A stretch of 64,000 bases of DNA from RUG14871 sp045539425 (GCA_045539425.1 JAZQFH010000036.1:103937-167936); one strand, 5' to 3'. Shown: positions 53,181 to 62,321, counted from the first letter of the stretch. Notes: generated by a model from the letters alone, not told the origin. Numbers and translations: made by a program.

Positions 53181-53966
53181 TTATTCATCCAATGTGGTTA
53201 CGGCCTCCAGAAATTCCAGCGCCGAGCTGAGATCGCTTTCCTGCCATACCTTTTCAAAATCAATTTTATTCACTTCATCCTGATAGAGATGCGCTCCCGG
53301 TGTAATGGATGCGATCCGGTTTTCTTCATCCGTCGCAAGTTCAATATAGGTGATGAGACTGTACTCGTTGAATGGCCTGCAGTCGATATAGAGCACGCCT
53401 TCGCCCCTGGACGGACGTCTGTCTTCCGTATAGCTTCCCTTCCACTCCAAAACATAGGAACATTCACAGTCAAAATAGGTCAGATCGAGCACGACTTCCT
53501 TCTTGAGAAACGGCTTCAATTGTTCCATGACATTCATGCGGATCTCCTCCCTGTTCTGATTGTATTGTAGCGCGTTTTCTTTCGCGACATGCGCCAGATA
53601 CATCTTCAATACCTTCTGATCCGCGCCAAGCAGGCCGCTGTCCTCATCGTAGGCACTGATCCAGCGGATGCCGGAGTGATCATGCAGGTGCATCTCAGAG
53701 CTCACAAGCGCACAGAGAAAGCAGTCCATGCTTAAGTGGAAATCCTCATAATCATGCTCTACCGTTCCGAGAAGTTCCTTGACGTGAATCTCCAGTTCCA
53801 TCTCTTCCCGTATTTCACGGACAATGGCTGCTTCCGGAGTCTCATTTTCTTCAATCTTTCCTCCCGGAAATTCCCAGTATCCCTTCTGCTTTCCATACGC
53901 CCTTCTGGCAATCAGAACCCTGCCGTCCTTTTCAATCAGGGCACAGACAACTCTCACATTTCTCAT
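53181..53966 (-). CDS. MutT-like Nudix hydrolase with unknown C-terminal domain
   Basis: 261 residues. Residues 1-130 are a Nudix domain with a complete box (GGKIEENETPEAAIVREIREE and following MEL) and the MutT-type start VVCALIEKDGRVLIARRAYG. It probably hydrolyses an oxidised or modified nucleoside triphosphate such as 8-oxo-dGTP. Residues 140-261 (MEQLKPFLKKEVVLDLTYFD, GVLYIDCRPFNEYSLITYIE) are an extra alpha/beta region I do not recognise; MutT itself stops at about 130. The gene leads into the alcohol dehydrogenase gene. Confidence 0.85.
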   Translation of the reverse strand: MRNVRVVCALIEKDGRVLIARRAYGKQKGYWEFPGGKIEENETPEAAIVREIREEMELEIHVKELLGTVEHDYEDFHLSMDCFLCALVSSEMHLHDHSGIRWISAYDEDSGLLGADQKVLKMYLAHVAKENALQYNQNREEIRMNVMEQLKPFLKKEVVLDLTYFDCECSYVLEWKGSYTEDRRPSRGEGVLYIDCRPFNEYSLITYIELATDEENRIASITPGAHLYQDEVNKIDFEKVWQESDLSSALEFLEAVTTLDE

Positions 53967-54046
53967 ATTACTTCAATCCTTATCTATATTATAGCGGATT
54001 CTGCCTCCTCCTTTCACGGTTGTTTTCTTTTTCACAACTTCACAGG

Positions 54047-54074
54047 TTCATTCACCTCTGAAATCTGATACAAT
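54047..54074 (+). promoter_or_regulatory. Promoter of the glycine cleavage operon
   Basis: TTCATT, a 16-base spacer and TACAAT with an upstream TG (extended -10, TGATACAAT). It ends about 40 bases before the riboswitch. Confidence 0.6.
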
Positions 54075-54112
54075 GAAGTTAGAAATCAATGAATACCATT
54101 TCGAATGAAGAG

Positions 54113-54278
54113 ACCGGGAGAGACTAGACTTAGCGCCGAAGGGGAAGCAAGAACTCTCAGGCAAAAGGACCGGTTTTGGACGAAACTCTGGAAAGCGAAG
54201 CACCAACGAAGCAATCTTTATGAGAATCTTTCAGGTTAAGGACAGAGGCAGAGAAAATTTCTTTCTCTGTCTCTTTTT
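54113..54278 (+). promoter_or_regulatory. Tandem glycine riboswitch with terminator platform
   Basis: Two glycine aptamers in a row, then an intrinsic terminator. Aptamer I has P1 ACCGG (54113-54117) with CCGGT (54170-54174) and the conserved GCGCCGAAGGGG and ACTCTCAGGCAAAAGGAC. Aptamer II has P1 CTCTG (54186-54190) with CAGAG (54243-54247) and AGCACCAACGAAGCAA and TTTCAGGTTAAGGACAGAG. The terminator stem AGAGGCAGAGAAA/TTTCTCTGTCTCT (54244-54274) is followed by TTTTT. Its left arm shares 54244-54247 with the 3' side of aptamer II P1, so glycine binding should block the terminator: an ON switch for the catabolic operon. Confidence 0.95.
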
Positions 54279-54298
54279 ATAAGGAAGGAAATATAATT

Positions 54299-55387
54299 AT
54301 GGAACTGAAAACACCGCTGTATGAGGAACATGTGGCATTAAACGGAAAAATCGTTCCGTTTGCCGGCTATCTTTTGCCGGTACAGTATCCGACCGGGGTC
54401 ATCAAGGAACACATGGCAGTCCGTACGGCTGCCGGTCTGTTCGATGTCTCCCACATGGGAGAGATCACCTTCAAAGGACCGGGTGCACTTGCCTCATTAA
54501 ACCACATTCTGACCAACGACTACACCAATATGAAAGTCGGAAAAGTCCGCTATGGCGTCATGTGCAACGAGAACGGCGGCACGATCGATGATCTGATCGT
54601 CTACAAGTTTGCGGAAGACTACTACTTCGTCGTCGTCAATGCCTCCAACCGTCACAAGGACTTTGCCCACATGAAGGCAAACATTCTGCCTGATACGGAA
54701 ATCGAGGATATCTCCGATTCGCTGGCTCAGGTTGCCCTGCAGGGTCCGAAAGCCTTTGAAATCATGGAGAAACTATTGCCGAAGGAAGACATCCCCTACC
54801 GCTACTATACGGCAAAGGAACATGTCAATCTCTGCGGTATGGACTGCATCATCTCCTATACCGGCTATACGGGTGAGAGCGGCTTTGAGATCTACACCGC
54901 CAAAGAGAACGGCGTGAAGCTCTGGAGACTCTTACTGGAAACCGGCAAAGAATACGGACTGATCCCTTGCGGACTCGGCGCCAGAGACACGCTGCGCCTG
55001 GAAGCCGCGATGCCGCTGTACGGGCACGAGATGGATGAAGACATCTCCCCGCTGGAAACGGGACTGGACTTCGGCGTGAAGATGAACAAGGAAGAGTTCA
55101 TCGGCAAGGAAGCCATCGAAAAACGCGGAGAGCCAAAGATCTGCCGCGTCGGACTGGAGATCGTCGACCGCGGGATCCTGCGGGAACATCAGGATATCTA
55201 TCTGAATAATGAAAAGATCGGTCATACTACCAGCGGAACGCTCTGTCCTTATATTAATAAGGCCGTGGCTATGGCTCTTATCGCAAAGGAGCACGCGGAA
55301 GAAGGAACCATTCTGGAAGTCGATGTCCGCGGACGCCGCTTAAAGGCAAAAGTGGTAGGATTACCATTCTATAAAAAGGAAAAATAA
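54299..55387 (+). CDS. gcvT: Glycine cleavage T protein (aminomethyltransferase)
   Basis: 362 residues, normal length. Transfers the aminomethyl carbon from the lipoyl arm of H protein to tetrahydrofolate, releasing ammonia. Starts TPLYEEHVALNGKIVPFAGY, with the family blocks GLFDVSHMGEITFKGPGA, NGGTIDDLIVYKF, YTGYTGESGFEIYT and CGLGARDTLRLEAAMPLYGH, the latter two lining the folate and aminomethyl pocket. AAGGAAGG lies 10 bases before the ATG. First gene after the glycine riboswitch. Confidence 0.97.
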   Translation: MELKTPLYEEHVALNGKIVPFAGYLLPVQYPTGVIKEHMAVRTAAGLFDVSHMGEITFKGPGALASLNHILTNDYTNMKVGKVRYGVMCNENGGTIDDLIVYKFAEDYYFVVVNASNRHKDFAHMKANILPDTEIEDISDSLAQVALQGPKAFEIMEKLLPKEDIPYRYYTAKEHVNLCGMDCIISYTGYTGESGFEIYTAKENGVKLWRLLLETGKEYGLIPCGLGARDTLRLEAAMPLYGHEMDEDISPLETGLDFGVKMNKEEFIGKEAIEKRGEPKICRVGLEIVDRGILREHQDIYLNNEKIGHTTSGTLCPYINKAVAMALIAKEHAEEGTILEVDVRGRRLKAKVVGLPFYKKEK

Positions 55388-55406
55388 ACAGAAGGAGGAA
55401 TAATAC

Positions 55407-55790
55407 ATGTTTAACTATCCTGAAAACTTAAAATATACCAGATCACATGAATGGGTCAGAGAAGAGGAAGACGGTACTTACACGGTCGGCTTAACGGACT
55501 ATGCCCAGGACGCCTTAGGCGACATTGTCTTCATCAACCTGCCGGAAGTCGGTGATTCCCTCACAAAGGAAGAAGCGTTCGCCGATGTGGAAAGCGTCAA
55601 GGCCGTCAGCGATGTCTTCTCGCCGCTGGACGGAAAAGTCCTCGAAGTCAACGAGGAACTCTTGGATGAGCCGCAGAAAGTCAACGAAGACCCGTATGGT
55701 GCCTGGCTTGTCAAAGTCGAAAAAACAGGAGACAACGAAGAATTATTAAACGCGGAAGAATATGCAAAAGTAGTCGCAGAAGAGGCTTAA
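55407..55790 (+). CDS. gcvH: Glycine cleavage H protein
   Basis: 127-residue lipoyl carrier that shuttles the aminomethyl group among P, T and L proteins. The lipoylation lysine lies in [19 protein letters not shown]. Family start [31 protein letters not shown] ribosome site precedes it. 19 bases after gcvT and one base before gcvPA. Confidence 0.97.
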   Translation: MFNYPENLKYTRSHEWVREEEDGTYTVGLTDYAQDALGDIVFINLPEVGDSLTKEEAFADVESVKAVSDVFSPLDGKVLEVNEELLDEPQKVNEDPYGAWLVKVEKTGDNEELLNAEEYAKVVAEEA

Positions 55791-55791
55791 T

Positions 55792-57102
55792 ATGGGAAGA
55801 TATGTTGTATCTGGAAAAGATGAACAACAGGAAATGCTCCATGCGCTGAACCTCTCCACGCTTGATGACCTCTATGAGGACGTCCCTGCATCCGTTCTCA
55901 ATCCGGAACTGGATCTTCCGGAAGGAAAGAGCGAGATGGAGGTGCTCCGCCTCATGGACGAAATGGCGGATAAGAACCGGAAATTCTCCCAGATCTACCG
56001 CGGTGCCGGAGCCTATCATCATTACATTCCGGCAGCCGTTACGAATATCGTAAACAAGGAGGAATTCCTGACAGCCTATACTCCGTATCAGGCAGAGATT
56101 TCCCAGGGCATCCTGCAGTCCATCTTCGAATATCAGACGGAAATGTGCGAACTGAGCGGCCTGGATGTTTCCAACGCCTCGGTCTATGACGGTGCCTCCG
56201 CTGCCGCGGAAGCATGCTTCATGACACTGGAGCGCAAAAAGAACACGGTGCTCATCTCGGAAACGGTGAACCCGCAGACACTGGAAGTCGTTAAAACCTA
56301 CTGCGAAAGCCGCAGCGTCAACCTCAAACTGATCCCGGCCAAGGAAGGCAAGACGGATTTTGAAGCACTACAGGAACTCTTAAATGAAGAAACAGCCGGC
56401 GTTCTGGTACAGTCTCCGAACTATTACGGCATTCTGGAAGATGTTGCCGCAATTGCGGAAACTGCCCACAGCGTCAAGGCCAGACTGATCTATGCGGCCA
56501 ACCCGGTTGCCTTGGCACTGCTCAAAAACGCGAAGGAAGTCAACGCGGACATCTGCGTCATGGAAGGTCAGCCACTCGGCATGCCGGTCAGCTTCGGCGG
56601 CCCGTACCTCGGCATCATGACTTCCACCAAGGAGCTCATGCGCCGTCTGCCGGGCAGAATCGTCGGCGAAACGCTGGATAAAAACGGCAAACGCTCCTAT
56701 GTTCTGACCCTGCAGGCAAGAGAGCAGCACATCCGCAGAGAGAAAGCTTCCTCCAACATCTGTTCCAACGAAGCCCTCTGCGCCATGACGGCTGCCGTCT
56801 ATCTCGCTGCCGTCGGTCCAAACGGACTGAAACAGGTCGCATGCAACAGCGCTTCCCATGCCCACTATCTGAAGGATGAGCTGGAAAAGCTGGGCTTCAG
56901 GCTCCGCTACAATCAGGAGTTCTTCCACGAATTCCTCGTGGACTCCCCAATTGACCCGACGCTTCTCGAAAGCCATCTGGCTCAGAAAGGAATCCTCTCC
57001 GGCCTGACGGTCGATAACGGCATTCTCTTCTGCACCACGGAACTGAACACAAAGAAGGATATCGACTATCTGGTATCCTGCATCAGGGAGGTACTCGCAT
57101 GA
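55792..57102 (+). CDS. gcvPA: Glycine dehydrogenase (decarboxylating) subunit 1
   Basis: 436 residues; the N-terminal half-subunit of the split P protein. It lacks the PLP lysine and shapes the active site with GcvPB. YRGAGAYHHYIPAAVTNIV, FLTAYTPYQAEISQGILQS and FEYQTEMCELSGLDVSNAS are family hallmarks. TSTKELMRRLPGRIVGETLD is near the C-terminus. It overlaps gcvPB by four bases (ATGA). Confidence 0.97.
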   Translation: MGRYVVSGKDEQQEMLHALNLSTLDDLYEDVPASVLNPELDLPEGKSEMEVLRLMDEMADKNRKFSQIYRGAGAYHHYIPAAVTNIVNKEEFLTAYTPYQAEISQGILQSIFEYQTEMCELSGLDVSNASVYDGASAAAEACFMTLERKKNTVLISETVNPQTLEVVKTYCESRSVNLKLIPAKEGKTDFEALQELLNEETAGVLVQSPNYYGILEDVAAIAETAHSVKARLIYAANPVALALLKNAKEVNADICVMEGQPLGMPVSFGGPYLGIMTSTKELMRRLPGRIVGETLDKNGKRSYVLTLQAREQHIRREKASSNICSNEALCAMTAAVYLAAVGPNGLKQVACNSASHAHYLKDELEKLGFRLRYNQEFFHEFLVDSPIDPTLLESHLAQKGILSGLTVDNGILFCTTELNTKKDIDYLVSCIREVLA

Positions 57103-58532
57103 AACTGATATTTGAACGCAGCCGCTCCGGACGCGGCGAAAGTCTGATTCCGCCGTGCGATGTTACACCGTACGCATTTGAAAAGAAAACGCTGAGAGAA
57201 GCTCCGCTCCGCTTACCGGAAATCAGTGAAGTGGATCTCTCCCGTCACTATACGGAGCTGCATAAACAGGTCCACGGAGTCAACGACGGCTTCTATCCGC
57301 TCGGCTCCTGCACCATGAAATACAACCCGAAAATCAACGAGAAGGTTGCCTCCTTCCCGAAATTCACCATGATGCACCCGCTGCAGAATCCGGCCACGGC
57401 CCAGGGTTCGCTCGAAGTGCTCTATCGCGCCAAGAAACTCTTATGCGAAATCACCGGCATGGATGACATGACGTTCCAGCCGGCAGCCGGAGCGCACGGC
57501 GAATACACCGGCTTACTGTTAATCCGGAAATACCACCAGATGCGCAATGACACCAAGCGTGTCAACATCATCGTCCCGGATTCCGCGCACGGAACCAACC
57601 CGGCATCTGCCGCCATGGCAGGCTTCAAAGTCGTCAACATTCCTTCCAATGCGGAAGGCGGCGTAGATCTCGAAGCCTTGAGGAATGCGGTGAATGACGA
57701 GACAGCCGGACTCATGCTGACAAACCCGAACACGCTGGGCATGTTCGACCGGAACATTCTGGAGATCACCCGCATCGTTCACGAAGCCGGCGGCTTATGT
57801 TACTACGACGGAGCCAACCTGAATGCCATCATGGGACATGTACGTCCGGGTGACATGGGCTTTGACTGCGTCCATCTGAACCTGCACAAGACCTTCTCCA
57901 CGCCGCACGGCGGAGGCGGACCGGGCAGCGGACCTGTCGGCTGCAAGGAATTCCTGAAAGAATACCTGCCAAAACCGGTCGTGGAAAAGACGGAAATCGG
58001 TTATGAATTCAGAGATCCGGAACACTCCGTCGGTCAGGTACGCAGCTACTACGGCAACTTCCTGGTTGTCGTCAAGGCGCTCGCCTACATCCTCACGCTC
58101 GGCAAGGAAGGCATTAAGGAAGCCAGCGCGAATGCAGTCTTAAATGCCAACTACATGATGAACCGCCTGAAGGAATTCTACCCGATGGCCGGCAGTAAGA
58201 TCTGCATGCATGAATTCGTCATGTCGCTTGAGGAGCTGAAGAAAGAGACCGGCGTATCCGCCATGGATGTTGCCAAAGGCTCACTGGACTTCGGAATTCA
58301 TCCTCCAACGATGTACTTCCCGCTGATCGTCCACGAAGCGCTCATGATTGAGCCGACGGAGACGGAAAGCAGAGAAAGCCTGGATGAGGCCTGCGATATC
58401 TTCATCCACCTCTACCACATGGCACACGAAAATCCGGAATATCTGCACGAAGCACCGCACAACACGCCGATCAGCCGGCCGGATGAAGTGCTTGCGGCGA
58501 GAACTCCGCATTTGAAATACGAATTTGAATAA
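57099..58532 (+). CDS. gcvPB: Glycine dehydrogenase (decarboxylating) subunit 2
   Basis: 477 residues; the PLP-bearing subunit that decarboxylates glycine and loads the aminomethyl group on GcvH. The Schiff-base lysine lies in HLNLHKTFSTPHGGGGPG. GVNDGFYPLGSCTMKYNPK and PDSAHGTNPASAAMAGFKVV are typical. The ribosome site is inside gcvPA (GGGAGG), giving coupled synthesis of the two halves. Confidence 0.97.
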   Translation: MKLIFERSRSGRGESLIPPCDVTPYAFEKKTLREAPLRLPEISEVDLSRHYTELHKQVHGVNDGFYPLGSCTMKYNPKINEKVASFPKFTMMHPLQNPATAQGSLEVLYRAKKLLCEITGMDDMTFQPAAGAHGEYTGLLLIRKYHQMRNDTKRVNIIVPDSAHGTNPASAAMAGFKVVNIPSNAEGGVDLEALRNAVNDETAGLMLTNPNTLGMFDRNILEITRIVHEAGGLCYYDGANLNAIMGHVRPGDMGFDCVHLNLHKTFSTPHGGGGPGSGPVGCKEFLKEYLPKPVVEKTEIGYEFRDPEHSVGQVRSYYGNFLVVVKALAYILTLGKEGIKEASANAVLNANYMMNRLKEFYPMAGSKICMHEFVMSLEELKKETGVSAMDVAKGSLDFGIHPPTMYFPLIVHEALMIEPTETESRESLDEACDIFIHLYHMAHENPEYLHEAPHNTPISRPDEVLAARTPHLKYEFE

Positions 58533-58535
58533 CAA

Positions 58536-59516
58536 ATGATACAAGACCTGTACGTGATAGAAACCGCACAATGCGATCCATATCATAATCTTGCTTTGGA
58601 AAAAGCACTCTTTGATCATGTCGGAGAAAGCAAGATGATCCTCTACCTCTGGCAGAACGAGAAGACCGTGGTCATCGGCAGAAACCAGAGTGCACACAAC
58701 GAGTGCAATCTGAGTGCTCTGAAAGAGGACGGTGGAGTGCTGGCAAGACGGCTGAGCGGAGGCGGTGCGGTCTATCACGATACAGGGAACCTGAATTTTA
58801 CTTTTCTCTCTCACGAAGATAATTTTGATACAGCGAAACAGAACGAAGTGCTTCTTTGTGCTTTGAAAAAGTTCGGCCTGCCCGCGGAAATCAGCGGACG
58901 CAACGACCTTTTAATCGAAGGCAGAAAGTTCTCCGGTCACGCCTATCTGCACCATAACCGTCACGCGATGCATCACGGAACCATCATGCTGGATGTAAAC
59001 ACCGATGCCCTCTCTCGCTATCTGAACGTCTCCCTTTTAAAGCTCAGAGACAAGCACGTCGCCTCCGTCCGCTCCCGCGTCATCAACCTCAAAGAGATCC
59101 TTCCTTCCCTTACGGTAAAGATGCTGAAAGAAGCCTTGAAAGAGGCATTTGCGGAAGTATACGGAGCCAAAGTCAGAACACTCGGCGAAGAAGAGCTGAA
59201 CAAAGAGGAAATCGAGCGCAACAGAGCCTTCTTCTGTAACCCTGAGTATCTTTTGGGAAAAGAGAAGGATCTGCCCTACGCAGCGGAAGGGCGCTACGCC
59301 TTCGGGATGCTGCGGATCGAATATGATCTCTGCGACAATCGGATTACGGATGCGGCAGTCTACAGCGATGCGCTGGACACGGAATATCTTTCCTCCCTTG
59401 CGCCAAAGCTGATAGGCCAGAACATCTCTGACATCAGACTTGACGCAGAAAGCGAAAAGGAAGCCATGATGAATGAAGCGCTGACGGAGTTAATAGAAAG
59501 AAATAAATGTCAATGA
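58536..59516 (+). CDS. lplA: Lipoate-protein ligase
   Basis: 326 residues, LplA with its C-terminal accessory domain. It activates lipoate with ATP and attaches it to GcvH (and other lipoyl domains if present). The lipoate-binding RRLSGGGAVYHDTGNLNF motif and GRNDLLIEGRKFSGHAYLH with the catalytic Lys are present. It starts three bases after gcvPB and overlaps the E3 gene by 10 bases. Placing it inside the gcv operon implies scavenged lipoate is used to mature GcvH. Confidence 0.93.
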   Translation: MIQDLYVIETAQCDPYHNLALEKALFDHVGESKMILYLWQNEKTVVIGRNQSAHNECNLSALKEDGGVLARRLSGGGAVYHDTGNLNFTFLSHEDNFDTAKQNEVLLCALKKFGLPAEISGRNDLLIEGRKFSGHAYLHHNRHAMHHGTIMLDVNTDALSRYLNVSLLKLRDKHVASVRSRVINLKEILPSLTVKMLKEALKEAFAEVYGAKVRTLGEEELNKEEIERNRAFFCNPEYLLGKEKDLPYAAEGRYAFGMLRIEYDLCDNRITDAAVYSDALDTEYLSSLAPKLIGQNISDIRLDAESEKEAMMNEALTELIERNKCQ

Positions 59517-60829
59517 AATATGATATCGGTATTATCGGCGCCGGTCCCGGCGGTTATACGGCTGCCCTCTGCGCAGCGCAAAAGGGACTGAGCGTCGTCC
59601 TGTTTGAAGAAAACAAGGTCGGCGGAACCTGTCTGAACCGCGGCTGCATTCCGACCAAAAGTTTACTGCACTCCTCTGAGCGCTACGCCCTATTGCGCAG
59701 TGTTCTTTCTGACTTCTCACCTGTGTCGGAAGAGATGATTCAGAAAAAAGAGGAAACCGTGACGCGTCTGCGCACGGATATTGAAAAGCTCTTAAAAAAA
59801 GGCAAGGTCACGCTGGTTCCTCACCATGCCTACATGCTGGATAACCACTCCATCGTGGCCAATAATGAGACCTACGAAGCGGAAGACATCATCATCGCTA
59901 GCGGCTCAAAAGTTTCTTTACCGCCAATTAACGGCATCGATTCCCCTTCCGTGATCACTTCGGATGATTTATTGGAGAAAAATGATCTGAACTTCGCCTC
60001 TCTGACGATCATCGGCGGAGGCGTCATCGGAGTGGAATGCGCCAGCATCTTCACCGCCCTGAACATCCCCGTCACAATTCTGGAAATCGCCGACCATATC
60101 CTGCCGACGATGGATGCGGAAATCGCCCAGCGGCTCACGCTCTCTCTGAAGAAAAAGGGAATCGTGATCCATACGAAAGTCCGCGTCGACCATATCGATG
60201 GTAACAAAGTCGTCTTTATCGATAAGAACGGTGCGGAAGCCGTAGTGGAAAGCGAGCGCATCCTGGTGGCAGCCGGACGCCGTCCCAATATCTGCAACCT
60301 GGTCAATCCGACCTTATGCCTGGAGGCGGAGAAAGGCATCGTGGGAGATGCCGTCGGTAAGACCAACATCTCCAATGTCTTTGTCATCGGGGATGCCAAA
60401 AACCGCAACATCCAGCTGGCTCACGTGGCGGAAGCCCAGGGGAGAAACGTTATCTCCTATCTGACGGAAAAGAAATGTGTCAAGGATCTCTCCGTCATCC
60501 CGAGCTGCGTCTATACAAACCCGGAGATTGCCTCTGTCGGCCTGACGCAGAAGGAAGCGGAAGATGCGGGCATTAAAGTCCATACAAAAAAGACGCTCAC
60601 CGGAGCCAACGGCAAGAGCGTGATCGAAGAAGCGGAAAGCGGATACGTCAAGGTGGTACTTGATGAAAATGAAACCATTCTCGGTGCCCAGATGGTCTGC
60701 CCGCATGCGACGGAACTGATCAGTGAATTCGCTCTTCTGGTACAGAAGAAGATGACACTGAATGATCTGAGGGAAGTTGTCTTCCCGCATCCGACCGTAT
60801 CGGAAATGATCTCCGCACTCACCGAATAA
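59507..60829 (+). CDS. lpdA: Dihydrolipoamide dehydrogenase (L protein)
   Basis: 440-residue FAD disulfide oxidoreductase that reoxidises the lipoyl arm of GcvH with NAD. FAD loop IGIIGAGPGGYTAALCA, redox-active disulfide GGTCLNRGCIPTK, NAD loop TIIGGGVIGVECASIF, FAD site FVIGDAKNRNIQLAHVAE and the C-terminal active-site His in VFPHPTVSEMIS. No N-terminal lipoyl domain, unlike some Firmicute E3s. Last gene of the glycine operon. Confidence 0.96.
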   Translation: MSMKYDIGIIGAGPGGYTAALCAAQKGLSVVLFEENKVGGTCLNRGCIPTKSLLHSSERYALLRSVLSDFSPVSEEMIQKKEETVTRLRTDIEKLLKKGKVTLVPHHAYMLDNHSIVANNETYEAEDIIIASGSKVSLPPINGIDSPSVITSDDLLEKNDLNFASLTIIGGGVIGVECASIFTALNIPVTILEIADHILPTMDAEIAQRLTLSLKKKGIVIHTKVRVDHIDGNKVVFIDKNGAEAVVESERILVAAGRRPNICNLVNPTLCLEAEKGIVGDAVGKTNISNVFVIGDAKNRNIQLAHVAEAQGRNVISYLTEKKCVKDLSVIPSCVYTNPEIASVGLTQKEAEDAGIKVHTKKTLTGANGKSVIEEAESGYVKVVLDENETILGAQMVCPHATELISEFALLVQKKMTLNDLREVVFPHPTVSEMISALTE

Positions 60830-60836
60830 GTATTAC

Positions 60837-60862
60837 GGCAGACTTCGGGTCTGCCTTTTTTT
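60837..60862 (+). terminator. Terminator of the glycine cleavage operon
   Basis: GGCAGAC/GTCTGCC stem, TTCGG loop and seven Ts, eight bases after the E3 stop. Confidence 0.92.
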
Positions 60863-60875
60863 CTGAAATTAATGG

Positions 60876-60904
60876 TTGTGTAAGCGAAAATGATGTGCTA
60901 CAAT
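60876..60904 (+). promoter_or_regulatory. Promoter of tRNA-Val
   Basis: TTGTGT, a 17-base spacer and TACAAT, 12 bases before the mature tRNA. Confidence 0.7.
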
Positions 60905-60916
60905 AAATAAGCCGAC

Positions 60917-60992
60917 GGACAATTAGCTCAGTTGGGAGAGCACCTCCTTGACGTGGAGGGGGTCAGGGGTTCGAGTCCCTTATTGTCCACCA
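60917..60992 (+). tRNA. tRNA-Val (anticodon GAC)
   Basis: 76 nucleotides with encoded CCA. Acceptor GGACAAT/ATTGTCC pairs fully. The anticodon stem CCTCC/GGAGG encloses TTGACGT, giving anticodon GAC. D-loop and T-loop (TTCGAGT) are canonical. Confidence 0.96.
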
Positions 60993-61003
60993 TTTGAAAA
61001 AAC

Positions 61004-61027
61004 AAACCGGAAATATCCGGTTTTTTT
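61004..61027 (+). terminator. Terminator of tRNA-Val
   Basis: AAACCGGA/TCCGGTTT stem, four-base loop and TTTT tail 11 bases after the tRNA. Confidence 0.87.
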
Positions 61028-61106
61028 CTTGTTTTCGGTAACTCTACGATGCATAGGGTGACCTGTGTTACAATATGAGGTAAGGTGAGTGCAGGAGGAA
61101 AATACC

Positions 61107-62066
61107 ATGAATCTTCAACAGACAGGTAATTTTATCGCACAACTGCGAAAGGAAAAAAACTATACGCAGCAGGAACTCGCCGACCTGCTTCACGTCTCAG
61201 ACAAGGCCATCTCCCGCTGGGAAACCGGCAGAGGCTTCCCTGATCTTTCCAATCTGGAGCCGCTCAGCGAAGTGCTGGACGTTTCCGTTGCGGAACTGCT
61301 CAAAGGGGAACGGATGAAGGAAGAGGTATCATTAGAAGAAGTGGATGCGCTGCATAAGGATACTCTCCGCTCCTTCCGTACTTTACTGCATAAGCGTGAA
61401 CTGCGCTCCTTGCTGATCGGCTTTCTGGCATCCTTACTGCTCTTATGTATTACCATAACACACCTCAGAAGCCCGCAGTCCATTCCCTATGACAGCGATC
61501 TTCTCTCCATTGAAGTCACGCAGGAAGGAAAGATTCTCGCCTTAGCCAACCGGAAAATCTCCGGCTTTGAAGTCGATCACGTGAATTATGAGGGAAATCA
61601 TTCCGTTCATCTTTCCGCCTATTCCACGCTCTGGGATCAGCTCTTTCAGAAGAAAGTCGCGCAGGTCATCCAGCTCGGGGACAAGACGGAAATCGATGAA
61701 GTCTACTACTACCCCGGAACTGCGGAAGATGTATTACTGTATCAGAGAGAAAACATGCACCGAAACGGAGGCGTTGAGACACTGCCGCGCCTAATCTATA
61801 ACTACTGGATCCTGATCGGTGTGCTCTTCAGCGTTGCGGGTATCGTCTTCACCCTTCTTCAGAAGTCAAAGGAAAGGAAAAAGAGTGCCCTGAAGATCGC
61901 TCTGCTTCCTGTGTCACTGACGCTTTCCATGATTCTGATTCTGGCAGGTCACACCAAGGCCCTCTATGATGCCCCATATTATTTCAGCGGCATCCTGCTC
62001 AGCACCTTTGTGCTGTACGCCTTATCCCTCTTATGGCTCACGCGAAAGGATCAGCAGAATTCATGA
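61107..62066 (+). CDS. XRE-family HTH protein with membrane anchors
   Basis: 319 residues from the ATG after GCAGGAGG. Residues 5-65 are a Cro/CI-type helix-turn-helix (TQQELADLLHVSDKAISRWE, then GFPDLSNLEPLSEVLDVSVA). A linker follows, then one TM segment (LLIGFLASLLLLCITITHL), a predicted extracytoplasmic domain of about 105 residues, and three more hydrophobic segments at the C-terminus. Membrane-bound one-component regulators of this plan occur in many Firmicutes. The signal and targets are unknown. A TACAAT lies at 61069-61074. Monocistronic between terminators. Confidence 0.85.
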   Translation: MNLQQTGNFIAQLRKEKNYTQQELADLLHVSDKAISRWETGRGFPDLSNLEPLSEVLDVSVAELLKGERMKEEVSLEEVDALHKDTLRSFRTLLHKRELRSLLIGFLASLLLLCITITHLRSPQSIPYDSDLLSIEVTQEGKILALANRKISGFEVDHVNYEGNHSVHLSAYSTLWDQLFQKKVAQVIQLGDKTEIDEVYYYPGTAEDVLLYQRENMHRNGGVETLPRLIYNYWILIGVLFSVAGIVFTLLQKSKERKKSALKIALLPVSLTLSMILILAGHTKALYDAPYYFSGILLSTFVLYALSLLWLTRKDQQNS

Positions 62067-62090
62067 CGGTTCTCACGAACCGTTTTTTTT
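62066..62090 (+). terminator. Terminator of the HTH membrane protein gene
   Basis: ACGGTTC/GAACCGT stem, TCAC loop and eight Ts, directly at the stop codon. Confidence 0.87.
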
Positions 62091-62151
62091 GTTTCCCTGA
62101 CAGACTGGATTTCCGCAATGCACAGCTGAAAATGAAAATAGTGCATTTAAA

Positions 62152-62170
62152 TTGACAAACATTTTATAAT
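62152..62170 (+). promoter_or_regulatory. Candidate promoter of the antiterminator/PTS operon
   Basis: A consensus TTGACA and a consensus TATAAT are present but only seven bases apart, so they cannot serve one standard sigma-A promoter. TATAAT with a poor upstream -35 is the likelier start. Confidence 0.35.
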
Positions 62171-62213
62171 GTGAAAAAATAATTTCAATAAGAACGTGAC
62201 TTGCATAAGGCGT

Positions 62214-62242
62214 TATCTTAATTACAGTTTGTAAAGGTGATA
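62214..62242 (+). promoter_or_regulatory. Candidate ribonucleic antiterminator (RAT)
   Basis: TATC/GATA outer stem, a four-by-four internal loop, TTAC/GTAA inner stem and an AGTTT loop. The layout resembles a LicT/SacY RAT, but it ends six bases before the terminator arm and does not match the canonical RAT sequence, so this is tentative. Confidence 0.4.
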
Positions 62243-62247
62243 TTCTT

Positions 62248-62303
62248 CGGAAGCGCTACTCTACATAAAAGTAATTTTTATGTTTGCTGCGCTTCCGTTT
62301 TTT
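62248..62303 (+). terminator. Leader terminator upstream of the BglG/LicT-type gene
   Basis: Nine-base GC-rich stem CGGAAGCGC/GCGCTTCCG crowned by an inner eight-base stem ACATAAAA/TTTTATGT, then TTTTTT. It lies in the leader of its own antiterminator gene, so autoregulated attenuation is expected. Confidence 0.8.
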
Positions 62304-62321
62304 ACTGAAAGGAGGAAAGCC

